NCBI GenBank assembly: GCA_902761625.1 | Contig: CACWLH010000019.1 | Span: 1-36,140 of the forward strand | Source of the DNA: an uncultured Erysipelotrichaceae bacterium | GTDB taxonomy: Bacteria; Bacillota_I; Bacilli_A; Erysipelotrichales; Erysipelotrichaceae | Reading direction: 5' to 3' | DNA: 36,140 bases | In this document: positions 14,340 to 21,863 of the stretch, one piece after another | How the letters are laid out: each line of letters starts with the position of its first letter | Numbering within the stretch: the first letter of the stretch is position 1 | The notes under the pieces: model-generated | Databases searched by the model: none | Told to the model about the DNA's origin: nothing | The model's input: only the letters and a program-made list of their open reading frames with translations | Translations under genes and position numbers: made by a program

Positions 14340-15776
14340 ATGGAATTTGATCTTTCAAAAAGACATTGTTATTACTTCAATGAAATCACGAAAATCCCTC
14401 ATGGCAGCCGCAATGAAAAAGCACTCAGCGATTACATTGTCAGTTTCGCCAAGGAACATGGCTTTGCATATCAGCAGGATGAGGTTTTCAATGTAATGGT
14501 TGATAAGCCGGCAAGTGTCGGTTATGAAAACTGCGAGCCTGTAATCCTGCAGGCGCACATTGACATGGTCAATGAGAAGAACAAGGATTCGGATCATGAT
14601 TTTGAAAAGGATCCGCTGGATTTATATGTTGATGAGGAAGGCTGGCTTCATGCAAGAGGCACAACTCTTGGTGCGGATGACGGCAGCGGCGCGGCATATA
14701 TGCTGGCAATCCTGGATGATGAGACATTGAAACATCCGCCGGTGCAGTGCATCTTCACAACCATGGAGGAGATCGGCCTGATCGGTGCATCGAGTCTGAA
14801 AGCGGAAGACTTCCATGGAAAGAAGCTGATCAATCTGGACAGCGGCGGTGAAGTTGAAACAACCGTCAGCTCTGCAGGCGGCGCACGTGCACAGATCATC
14901 TGCCCGATTGAAAAGGAAGCCAATGATCTTCCTGCATATACCTTATGCATCCGTGGGCTGCTTGGCGGCCATTCAGGCGGTCTGATTCATCTGGAACGCG
15001 GCAACTCCAATATTCTTGCGGCAAGAATCCTCAAGGAAATGAGCCTGAACGGAATTGAATATAATCTCGTCCGCTTTAACGGCGGTCTGAAATACAACGC
15101 CATTCCAAGAGAAGCGGATGTGACCTTTGTGTCCGCGGATTCATACGAAGCCATTGAAAGGTCCATCCGAAAGAGTGAAGCGGCGATCAAAGAGGAGCTT
15201 GAATTCAGCGATCCCGGCTTCAGAGTTGAGCTTTCCAAGAGTGCAGATGAAGAATGCCGCATGACAAAGAAAGTCACAGACAATATCATTGATTACATGT
15301 ATCTGATGCCAAACGGTCTGATGCACAGATCCATGAAGCTTGAAGGTCTGACAGTCTCCTCCCTGAACGCGGGTGTTGTGATCACGGAAGATGAGCGCTT
15401 CATCATTGAGGATCTGATCCGCTCCGCCATCACATCCCATACCGATACTCTGATTTGTCAGCTTGAGGTATTGGCCTCTGTTTATGGATTTGAAGTCGTT
15501 GTCGGCGAGCGCTATTCCGGCTGGAACTTCTCAGCCAATTCAGAACTGCGAGAAGTATTGCGCAAGGTGCTTTCAAACAGGGGAAAAGAGCTTGTTGAAA
15601 GGGCAACCCATGGCGGTCTTGAAACCGGCATCTTCAAGGGCCTGATTCCGGATATGGATATCATCACATACGGTCCGATTGCCTCAGGCGAGCACACACC
15701 GGATGAAAAACTGGATCTTGCCTCATTTGACAGATCTTACGAAATTCTTTGCGAAGTATTGGCAAACTGCAAATAA
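14340..15776 (+). CDS. pepD: PepD-type aminoacyl-histidine dipeptidase (M20 family)
   Basis: A 478-residue M20C metallopeptidase of typical PepD length. The zinc-binding and catalytic residues can be read: His73 in QAHIDM, Asp113/Asp114 in LGADDGSG, Glu143/Glu144 in TMEEIG, Asp167 in NLDSGGE, and the late His in SGEHTPDEK. The GGHSGG loop starts the inserted dimerisation/lid domain, and the C-terminus returns to the catalytic domain. Cytoplasmic PepD hydrolyses Xaa-His and other dipeptides to recycle amino acids. It stands alone, with its own -10 element upstream and a strong terminator at 15800-15825. Confidence 0.93.
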   Translation: MEFDLSKRHCYYFNEITKIPHGSRNEKALSDYIVSFAKEHGFAYQQDEVFNVMVDKPASVGYENCEPVILQAHIDMVNEKNKDSDHDFEKDPLDLYVDEEGWLHARGTTLGADDGSGAAYMLAILDDETLKHPPVQCIFTTMEEIGLIGASSLKAEDFHGKKLINLDSGGEVETTVSSAGGARAQIICPIEKEANDLPAYTLCIRGLLGGHSGGLIHLERGNSNILAARILKEMSLNGIEYNLVRFNGGLKYNAIPREADVTFVSADSYEAIERSIRKSEAAIKEELEFSDPGFRVELSKSADEECRMTKKVTDNIIDYMYLMPNGLMHRSMKLEGLTVSSLNAGVVITEDERFIIEDLIRSAITSHTDTLICQLEVLASVYGFEVVVGERYSGWNFSANSELREVLRKVLSNRGKELVERATHGGLETGIFKGLIPDMDIITYGPIASGEHTPDEKLDLASFDRSYEILCEVLANCK

Positions 15777-15799
15777 CATCATTCCCGCTTCATAATATG

Positions 15800-15825
15800 A
15801 AAAATCCCGGTCATGCGGGATTTTT
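15800..15825 (+). terminator. Rho-independent terminator after pepD
   Basis: AAAAATCCCG (15800-15809) pairs perfectly with CGGGATTTTT (15816-15825) around a 6-base loop. The A/T symmetry means it could work on both strands, though only the + strand has a gene ending here. Confidence 0.9.
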
Positions 15826-15860
15826 CAATCCCAGAAACAACTTCGAAAGAAATTATCCTG

Positions 15861-15869
15861 TGATACAAT
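15861..15869 (+). promoter_or_regulatory. Possible extended -10 promoter of the symporter gene
   Basis: TGATACAAT (15861-15869) contains an extended -10 (TG-n-TACAAT), 39 bases before the GTG start. No good -35 is present, as is common for extended -10 promoters. Confidence 0.35.
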
Positions 15870-15908
15870 CGGTTATAGAAATATACTGTTTTTTTCAGGG
15901 GGATCATT

Positions 15909-17396
15909 GTGTCAGAGAATAATCAAACCTACATCAGCCGCACCAGCGGTCTGAAAGCAAAGGACTACATCGGCTATGCCATGGTCGACACCGCCGGATG
16001 TCTTGTCTTTGCGCTTGTCACCACACTGCTTCAGAAGTTCTACACCGATATTTTCCATCTGAGTCCGCTGTTCATCATGATCATGTTTATCGTTGCCAGA
16101 GTCTGGGACGGCATCAATGACCCGATCATGGGAAGAATCTGCGACACGGTGGAACCGGGAAAACACGGACGATACCGCAAATGGATTCTGTACGCCGCCG
16201 TACCGCTTTCCATTTCCGCGATCCTGATGTTCCTCAAGCTGCCCGGCATTGGTGAGGAAGGCAATTATGTTGCAACTTGTGCATATGCGACAATCACATA
16301 CATTTTCTTCGGTATGGCATATACAGTGCTGCAGATTCCATATGGCTCACTGGCTTCGGTTGTGACCACGGATGCGCATGAGCGCTCGAAGCTGTCCGTA
16401 TTCCGTTCCATCGGTGCGGCACTTGGTTCCATTCCGGTATTGCTGATTGCCAGCTTTGCCTATGCCAACCGTCTTGATGCGGCCGGCAATCCGGTCATCG
16501 GCGAAAACGGGAAAGTAATCACCGATATGCAGTACGGACCGGTCATTAAGGGTGTTGTCATCATGGCAATCGTTTCGTGTGTGATGCTGCTGGTTGCCTT
16601 TACAATGAACAAGGAAAGAGTCAAGACAAAACCTCAGCCGCCCGCAAAAGGAGCCTGGAAAAAGGCGATCGCACTGCTGTTCTCAAACCGCGCGTTCGTT
16701 TCAATCACAATGGTATCGATGCTGCTGCTTGCCGGACAGATGTTCACACAGAGCTTCTATACATATCTGTTTGATGACTATTTCCATGCCAACTGGATGA
16801 ACCTTGCCACCCAGGCATGCACCTATTCACCGATGATCATCTTCATGTTCTTCCTGCCTAAGCTCACCGGTAAAAAGGGTAAGAAGGAAGTCACCGCCAT
16901 CGGTATGACAATCGCCGCCGCGGCCAATCTGGTTCTCTTCTTCTTAAGAGGAATGGATCCTTCCAAACTGTTATGGATTTTCCTGGCGATGAACTTCTTA
17001 AGCGGATGCGGACTGACCACGCTGGTCATGCAGTTATGGGCAATGGTGGCCGATGCGATTGATGATATTGAAGTCAAAACCGGCAGCCGTGATGACGGCA
17101 CTGCTTATTCGGTCTTCAACCTGTTCCGCAAGGTCGGTCAGGTGCTGGCTGCGGTCTGTGTCAACGGCGCATTGCTCGGAATGAATTACAAATATGAAAA
17201 AGGCGCCGTGCAGACGCTTTCCAACCTGAAGATCATGTATGATCTCGGCACCCTGATTCCGGCAGTGATGTTCGGCATTATGGCGCTCATTCTCTTTGTT
17301 TACTATCCGCTCTCAAAGAGTAAAACAGAGGAGCTCCAGGTCATGAAAGAACTGAAGCTCAAGGAATCCTACGAAAAGAAGGAAATTGAAATTTAA
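15909..17396 (+). CDS. GPH-type (glycoside-pentoside-hexuronide) cation symporter
   Basis: A 495-residue MFS-superfamily transporter with about 12 membrane segments. GPH hallmarks are present: KDYIGYAMVDTAGCLVF at the start, the ARVWDGINDPIMGRICD motif, and the KHGRYRKWIL loop. It should import a sugar or glycoside with Na+ or H+. The start is GTG 15909, preceded by CAGGGGGATC. The substrate is unknown, but the glycosidase-esterase operon ends exactly against it on the opposite strand and suggests a glycoside. Its stop codon (17394-17396) overlaps that of the GH31 gene. The C-terminal tail is cytoplasmic and charged. Confidence 0.92.
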   Translation: MSENNQTYISRTSGLKAKDYIGYAMVDTAGCLVFALVTTLLQKFYTDIFHLSPLFIMIMFIVARVWDGINDPIMGRICDTVEPGKHGRYRKWILYAAVPLSISAILMFLKLPGIGEEGNYVATCAYATITYIFFGMAYTVLQIPYGSLASVVTTDAHERSKLSVFRSIGAALGSIPVLLIASFAYANRLDAAGNPVIGENGKVITDMQYGPVIKGVVIMAIVSCVMLLVAFTMNKERVKTKPQPPAKGAWKKAIALLFSNRAFVSITMVSMLLLAGQMFTQSFYTYLFDDYFHANWMNLATQACTYSPMIIFMFFLPKLTGKKGKKEVTAIGMTIAAAANLVLFFLRGMDPSKLLWIFLAMNFLSGCGLTTLVMQLWAMVADAIDDIEVKTGSRDDGTAYSVFNLFRKVGQVLAAVCVNGALLGMNYKYEKGAVQTLSNLKIMYDLGTLIPAVMFGIMALILFVYYPLSKSKTEELQVMKELKLKESYEKKEIEI

Positions 17397-19402
17397 ACTT
17401 TCTCAAACCATACGGGAAGATCACAAGGGGCACAGGGCACACAAAGCTCTGTTCCTTTTTGGATTGTTTCACCCTCACCGCGCAGCTTCCATCCATCCGC
17501 AAAGGAAGGAAGGGTTACTTTGACTTCACTTGCGCCTTCATCAAAGACGGGACATGCAAGGATGTTCTCACCGCACATGAAGCAGTCCGCCTCACGGTCA
17601 TAATCCGGCTGTTTCAGAAAGACCGGATAAATCAGAGGCAAATTCTCTTTCACGCATCTTTGCATCTGTTCAAAGAGATAAGGCACGAGTTTTTCGCGCA
17701 ATCCGAATAACATTCTGACTTCATCCATCAGATCCTCATACAGCCACGGCATGGTCGAAGGCTCACCCGGTTTCCAGGAATGCAGGGTGAAGCGCGGTGT
17801 GAAGATGCCGTACTGAAGCCATCTGAGAAACAGTTCACGGGAGGGCGAAGGGCCTGAGAAGCCGCCGATATCCTGACCGAAGAAACAGAAGCCGGACAGG
17901 GACATGGTCATCGCCTGATAATGATTGAAGCGCAGATCCCTGAAATCCGTATAGTTGTCACCGGTCCAGGTGGTCGCATATCTCTGCGTGCCGGCGGCTG
18001 CGCAGCGGCTGATCATCATCGGAATTTCATCATTGTGCGTTTCATAGTAGACTTCACGGCCTGCCTTTGCCATCAATTGGGAAAACAGCGGACGGATCAG
18101 TCTTGCCCGAACGGGCTTGCCGAAACCGTATGCATAGATATCCTTGTCCCAGACATCATATTCATTGTTGTCATTCCAGAGATTGCAATAGCCGTATTTC
18201 ACCAGGTTTTCCCTGACGCATTCCTTCCAGAATTCATAAGCATCCGGATTGGTGAAATCAAGATACGAAGCCATACCGCCCCAGAACGGGAAAACTGCAG
18301 GGGAGCCATCCTGATAATGCAGGAACCAGCGGTTGGCAGCGATGGTTTCATAGAAAGGATGATCACTCAGAAATGCCGGTTTGATATTTGGCATGATCTC
18401 AAGTCCATGCGCTCTGAAATAATCGCTCAGTCCTTTCGGAGAAGGAACTTTATCCGTATTCCAGTGGAAGACACACCGTTTATCACCGATCTGTGTATAG
18501 CCGCTGGACAAATAGAAACCGCCGGCTTTGATGCCGTTCTCCTCACATTTTGTAACAAAGCCTCTTAACTGCTCATCCGCATTTTGCGCATCGGTATATT
18601 CCATTGTGCTGCCGCAATAACGGAAAGCCCATTTGGGAACCATGGCAATCCCGCCGCACATCGCATTGAAACGCTGAATGATTTCAGCGGGTGTTCCAGT
18701 GATCAGATAGAACACCATGTTTTCTTCTTCATAGCGGATGGAATTGAAAGGCTCAAAGTAATTGTCATGTTCCGCGCCGAAATTGATGCGGCCATTGCTG
18801 TAAGTGTCATAGAAGAGTCCGTAAGCGCCGTCATTGTTTTCACAGATATAGAAGGGCAGATGCTTGTAAAGTGGATCGGAATATTCCGCTTTGAAGCCCA
18901 TCGCATCTCCGGTGCCAATATCAAAGCTTCTTCCGTTCTTGTTCACATGTCCGCTCTTGTCGCCAAGGCCATAGATCTTCTGATCCTCCTCACGTCTTGA
19001 AAAGTGGACGGAACCGTCTCCGAGCTCGCCGTCAAAATTGTAGGCGAGCCCGCTTCTGTCCTGATAGACAATTCCTTTGTCATTCTGTGCACTGATGCGG
19101 AAATTCATCAGCTCAATACTGAATTTCAACCCTGCATGATCAAAATAAACGATTCCGTTTTCTTCTTTGATCTCAGGTGCTTCGATTTGAAAACCTTCTG
19201 CGGACAGTTTGTTTCTGCCTTCAGACGGGCAAGTGCCATCAGGCGCAATGCACCAGGTAGGCAGAAGATGATCATTGTCTTTGATCAGTGCCACACGCAG
19301 GATATGTTCAAAGAAATCCAGACGCATCAGAAGATTGTCTGATTCATATTCCAGAAAGCTGCCGCCTTTTTGTTTTAATGTAAACAGATGTCTGAATTTC
19401 AT
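17393..19402 (-). CDS. GH31-family glycosidase (alpha-glucosidase/alpha-xylosidase type)
   Basis: A 669-residue glycoside hydrolase with an N-terminal beta domain, then a TIM barrel from about residue 255 (MVPKWAFRYCGSTMEYTDAQ). The probable nucleophile is Asp411 in the WNDNNE motif (W409), the counterpart of the usual W-x-DMNE, and the acid/base is Asp482 in TTWTGDN. FCFFGQDIGGF and the final beta domain with CPVFDEGASEVKV are also family-like. There is no signal peptide, so it acts in the cytoplasm on imported glycosides. The Asn in place of Met in the DMNE motif suggests a less common specificity, which cannot be set from sequence. It is coupled to the upstream esterase gene by a 4-base stop/start overlap and faces the symporter gene convergently. 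Confidence 0.92.
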   Translation of the reverse strand: MKFRHLFTLKQKGGSFLEYESDNLLMRLDFFEHILRVALIKDNDHLLPTWCIAPDGTCPSEGRNKLSAEGFQIEAPEIKEENGIVYFDHAGLKFSIELMNFRISAQNDKGIVYQDRSGLAYNFDGELGDGSVHFSRREEDQKIYGLGDKSGHVNKNGRSFDIGTGDAMGFKAEYSDPLYKHLPFYICENNDGAYGLFYDTYSNGRINFGAEHDNYFEPFNSIRYEEENMVFYLITGTPAEIIQRFNAMCGGIAMVPKWAFRYCGSTMEYTDAQNADEQLRGFVTKCEENGIKAGGFYLSSGYTQIGDKRCVFHWNTDKVPSPKGLSDYFRAHGLEIMPNIKPAFLSDHPFYETIAANRWFLHYQDGSPAVFPFWGGMASYLDFTNPDAYEFWKECVRENLVKYGYCNLWNDNNEYDVWDKDIYAYGFGKPVRARLIRPLFSQLMAKAGREVYYETHNDEIPMMISRCAAAGTQRYATTWTGDNYTDFRDLRFNHYQAMTMSLSGFCFFGQDIGGFSGPSPSRELFLRWLQYGIFTPRFTLHSWKPGEPSTMPWLYEDLMDEVRMLFGLREKLVPYLFEQMQRCVKENLPLIYPVFLKQPDYDREADCFMCGENILACPVFDEGASEVKVTLPSFADGWKLRGEGETIQKGTELCVPCAPCDLPVWFEKV

Positions 19403-20748
19403 GCCTTCGGGTTTCCTTTCGAGATCATATTAAACAGCAGTTTCGGCAAAAACACCTTTCCCATGGCGATCCGATCCTGCTCGATGTGAAGGATTTCCGC
19501 CTTTCCGTCATGACATGACTTCCACTTTGGTCTGTCATAGCCGTTCGGATTGCCGCTTCTTGCAAAGGCGGCGAAATAATCCATCATCATTTCAGAAATT
19601 TTCTGATCCTTCTTTGTGTAAGGTCTCCAGGACTGCTCCAGTCTGCCGAACCAGAATCTCAGATCGCAGGAGTGGAAACCGAGATTCTCATCACCCGGGG
19701 CATTGATATCAAAGTAAGCGATATAGCCGTCATTGTCTTTTGCAAACTGATTGCCGACGGATGCCATCAAAGGCGCATACAGGTCGCAGTTTGTGTAGCT
19801 GACCATATAGTCCGCTTTGATCGGATTGTGAATCAGATCTTTGACCGGTGCCTTGATCAATACACCGTCAATGACCGGCATCGTGTTATAAAGGGTGTCC
19901 GCCCGTTCATTCTTGAGATTCTGCGCGGCTGTCAGTATATCCTTGATACTGAGGTTTCTTAAGTCATCGAGTGTTTCGCAGCCGGCATTCTTCATTAACT
20001 CCAGCCAGTATTCCCGTGTGCTTTCCGCATATCTCGGGTTGGCGAATTCCGGAAACAGACCGGCTCCAGACATCATAAAGGCCCGCTGGAAAAGACCTTC
20101 ATTTTCATGATTGAGACAAAGATACTGGATTGACATGGCGCCTGCGCTTTGACCGCACACCGTGATGTTCTGATCATCGCCGCCGAATTCGGAAATATAC
20201 TTCTTTACCCACCGCAGAGCACACAGCTGATCATCCAGTGCGAAGTTGCCGTCTCTGCCGTATTCCTTATAAATCTCCTCATGGGTCAGATAGCCGAAGA
20301 TGCCGACTCTGTAATTGATGAATACCGTGATGATGCCGCGCTTTGCAAGTTCATAGCCGCGGAAGGGCTCCTCACTGTTGGCACCGGAATTGAAACCGCC
20401 GCCATGGATATAGACGATAACCGGACAGTTATGAGGATTGCGCGGTGTATAGATATTCAGTTTGAGGCAGTCCTCATCATAATGAAAATCCAGTCCTTCG
20501 CGGAACTCACGATGATAGAAAAGACGTTCGGGATTGTCGAGCTGCGGAAAGTACTGTCTGTATTGCGGACATGCATTGCCGAATGAGGTTGCTTCAAAAC
20601 CATCTTCAAACTGTTCAACCGGCTCACAATAGCGGAAGCGTTCCGCTTTTGCATAAGGAATGCCGAGGAATTCCAGATATTCCTCAGTCTGATTGCCTAT
20701 GATTGTGCCAAGGGATGTGTTCAATGATAAATGTCTGATTGTTTCCAT
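19399..20748 (-). CDS. Type-B carboxylesterase
   Basis: A 449-residue alpha/beta hydrolase of the carboxylesterase type B family. It shows the N-terminal FLGIPYA, the EDCLKLNIYTP motif, the oxyanion hole HGGGF (115-119), the nucleophile Ser201 in GQSAGA, and a likely catalytic His359 (LGFHSCDL). The acid residue is probably Asp322 (TNCDLYAP). No signal peptide is visible, so the enzyme is cytoplasmic and would remove acyl or aromatic ester groups. It is the first gene of an operon with the GH31 glycosidase, suggesting the imported glycoside is esterified, which is inference. The ribosome binding site is weak (AGAAGAG). Confidence 0.9.
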   Translation of the reverse strand: METIRHLSLNTSLGTIIGNQTEEYLEFLGIPYAKAERFRYCEPVEQFEDGFEATSFGNACPQYRQYFPQLDNPERLFYHREFREGLDFHYDEDCLKLNIYTPRNPHNCPVIVYIHGGGFNSGANSEEPFRGYELAKRGIITVFINYRVGIFGYLTHEEIYKEYGRDGNFALDDQLCALRWVKKYISEFGGDDQNITVCGQSAGAMSIQYLCLNHENEGLFQRAFMMSGAGLFPEFANPRYAESTREYWLELMKNAGCETLDDLRNLSIKDILTAAQNLKNERADTLYNTMPVIDGVLIKAPVKDLIHNPIKADYMVSYTNCDLYAPLMASVGNQFAKDNDGYIAYFDINAPGDENLGFHSCDLRFWFGRLEQSWRPYTKKDQKISEMMMDYFAAFARSGNPNGYDRPKWKSCHDGKAEILHIEQDRIAMGKVFLPKLLFNMISKGNPKA

Positions 20749-20937
20749 GATTGATCTCTTCTTTCTGTATGATATGAAGAACTGCTGAATACTGTATCCA
20801 TTCTATCATAAGAGCATCCTTGCCAAGAAATGCTCATGATTCTGTATGTCAACGTGATGCTTCAGACTGTGAAGGAACTGAGTTTGGCTGTTTAGAGGGC
20901 AGGTGGTGCAGATGCGCACATCCAAAGAAACGCATTG
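20749..20937. promoter_or_regulatory. Divergent intergenic region between esterase and lipoprotein genes
   Basis: This 189-base stretch should hold the promoter of the esterase-GH31 operon on the minus strand. A candidate is TTGGCA then TAGAAT, read on the minus strand near 20800-20827, with a short spacing of about 15. An inverted repeat GAGCAT (20812-20817) / ATGCTC (20830-20835) with a 12-base spacer overlaps it and could be an operator. I see no gene here. Confidence 0.35.
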
Positions 20938-21046
20938 TATGATATAAAAGAATCATAAGAAAAACAGATAGGATAATACAACTATGAAAAAAAATATGAA
21001 TTTCTGGCTCAGCGCTGTTTCAGTTTGCATGCTGCTGTCCGGCTGT
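20938..21046 (+). repeat. Duplicated 5' region, copy 1
   Basis: From TATGATATAAA through the start codon and signal peptide to the lipobox Cys, this segment closely resembles 21753-21863. The ATG lies 46 bases from the start of the repeat here and 45 bases in copy 2. Shared features include a GAATCA-AAG-A leader, a GGAT stretch, the ATGAA-A start with a second ATGAAT codon pair, and a GTTTCAG-TTG tract in the signal peptide. Confidence 0.75.
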
Positions 21047-21679
21047 GGAGTCAGTCGCAAAGATAAGACTACTCCGCCGCTTGAAGATATCGTTGCCGGC
21101 ACCGGTATGTCAGCTCTGAGGGAACAATTCGAAAGATTCACTGATCAGATGGGTTTAAGCGAAGCAATCGTATATGGAGAAATTTCAGATTTTGAAATTA
21201 TCATTTCAAAGGCAGGCTTCCTTCATACACTCGAAACGATCCATGTAATCGAAACATTGTACGGGGACATTAAGCCGGGATCATATGTACAGCTGTGGGA
21301 GACCGGCGGATATGCGCATCCAATAGATATTATTAATAATTTCAGTAACGAATTGGACAGAAAGGTTTTCCGTGAAAGCTTTTACAGCACGTGGACTGAT
21401 GAAGAACTGGAAACTAAGTATCGTGCAGAAGTTCCTGAGGGATATTATTATCCTGAAATCGGTGACAGGGCTGTGTATTGTCTGAAACCAAAAGAAAAAA
21501 TGGAAGGTATCTATAGAGTTATGGCAGGCTGGATGGGCAAATACAGAGAAATTGAAGACGGCATATTAGCAAAGCCAAGTACAGATAATTCAGTTACAAA
21601 TCCGGAAGGGTTACCCGGCATTGACGGTACAATACCTTATGAGGAACTGAAACAACAGATTCTTGAAGCGTCAGATTGA
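20984..21679 (+). CDS. Lipoprotein of unknown function
   Basis: A 231-residue lipoprotein. The signal peptide ends in LLSGC (Cys21). A mature domain of about 100 residues (ALREQFERFTDQMGLSEAIVYGEI, then IETLYGDIKPGSYVQLWETGG) has the look of small beta domains found in Gram-positive lipoproteins, followed by EIGDRAVYCLKP. A Pro/Asn-rich C-terminal tail includes PEGLPGIDGTIPYEEL. I do not recognise a catalytic motif. Its promoter leader and signal peptide are near-duplicates of those of the papain-like lipoprotein just downstream, though the mature domains are unrelated. No terminator separates the two genes. Confidence 0.82.
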   Translation: MKKNMNFWLSAVSVCMLLSGCGVSRKDKTTPPLEDIVAGTGMSALREQFERFTDQMGLSEAIVYGEISDFEIIISKAGFLHTLETIHVIETLYGDIKPGSYVQLWETGGYAHPIDIINNFSNELDRKVFRESFYSTWTDEELETKYRAEVPEGYYYPEIGDRAVYCLKPKEKMEGIYRVMAGWMGKYREIEDGILAKPSTDNSVTNPEGLPGIDGTIPYEELKQQILEASD

Positions 21680-21752
21680 GCCGTGACTTCCTCCTTCATT
21701 CAGGTCCTCTATATGTTGGATCTTGCCGGATTCATTCAAAGAATCAGCCGAC

Positions 21753-21863
21753 TATGATATAAATGAATCAAAAGAAAGCAGTCAGGATCAACCGATTATG
21801 AAAAATACAATGAATATATGGATCAGAGTGGTTTCAGCTTGTGTGTTATTGCTTGCTTCGTGT
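21753..21863 (+). repeat. Duplicated 5' region, copy 2
   Basis: Second copy of the segment at 20938-21046, ending at the lipobox Cys of the protease. It begins with the same TATGATATAAA, which could serve as a -10 element in both copies. Its position relative to the ATG supports 21798 as the real start of the protease gene. Confidence 0.75.
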
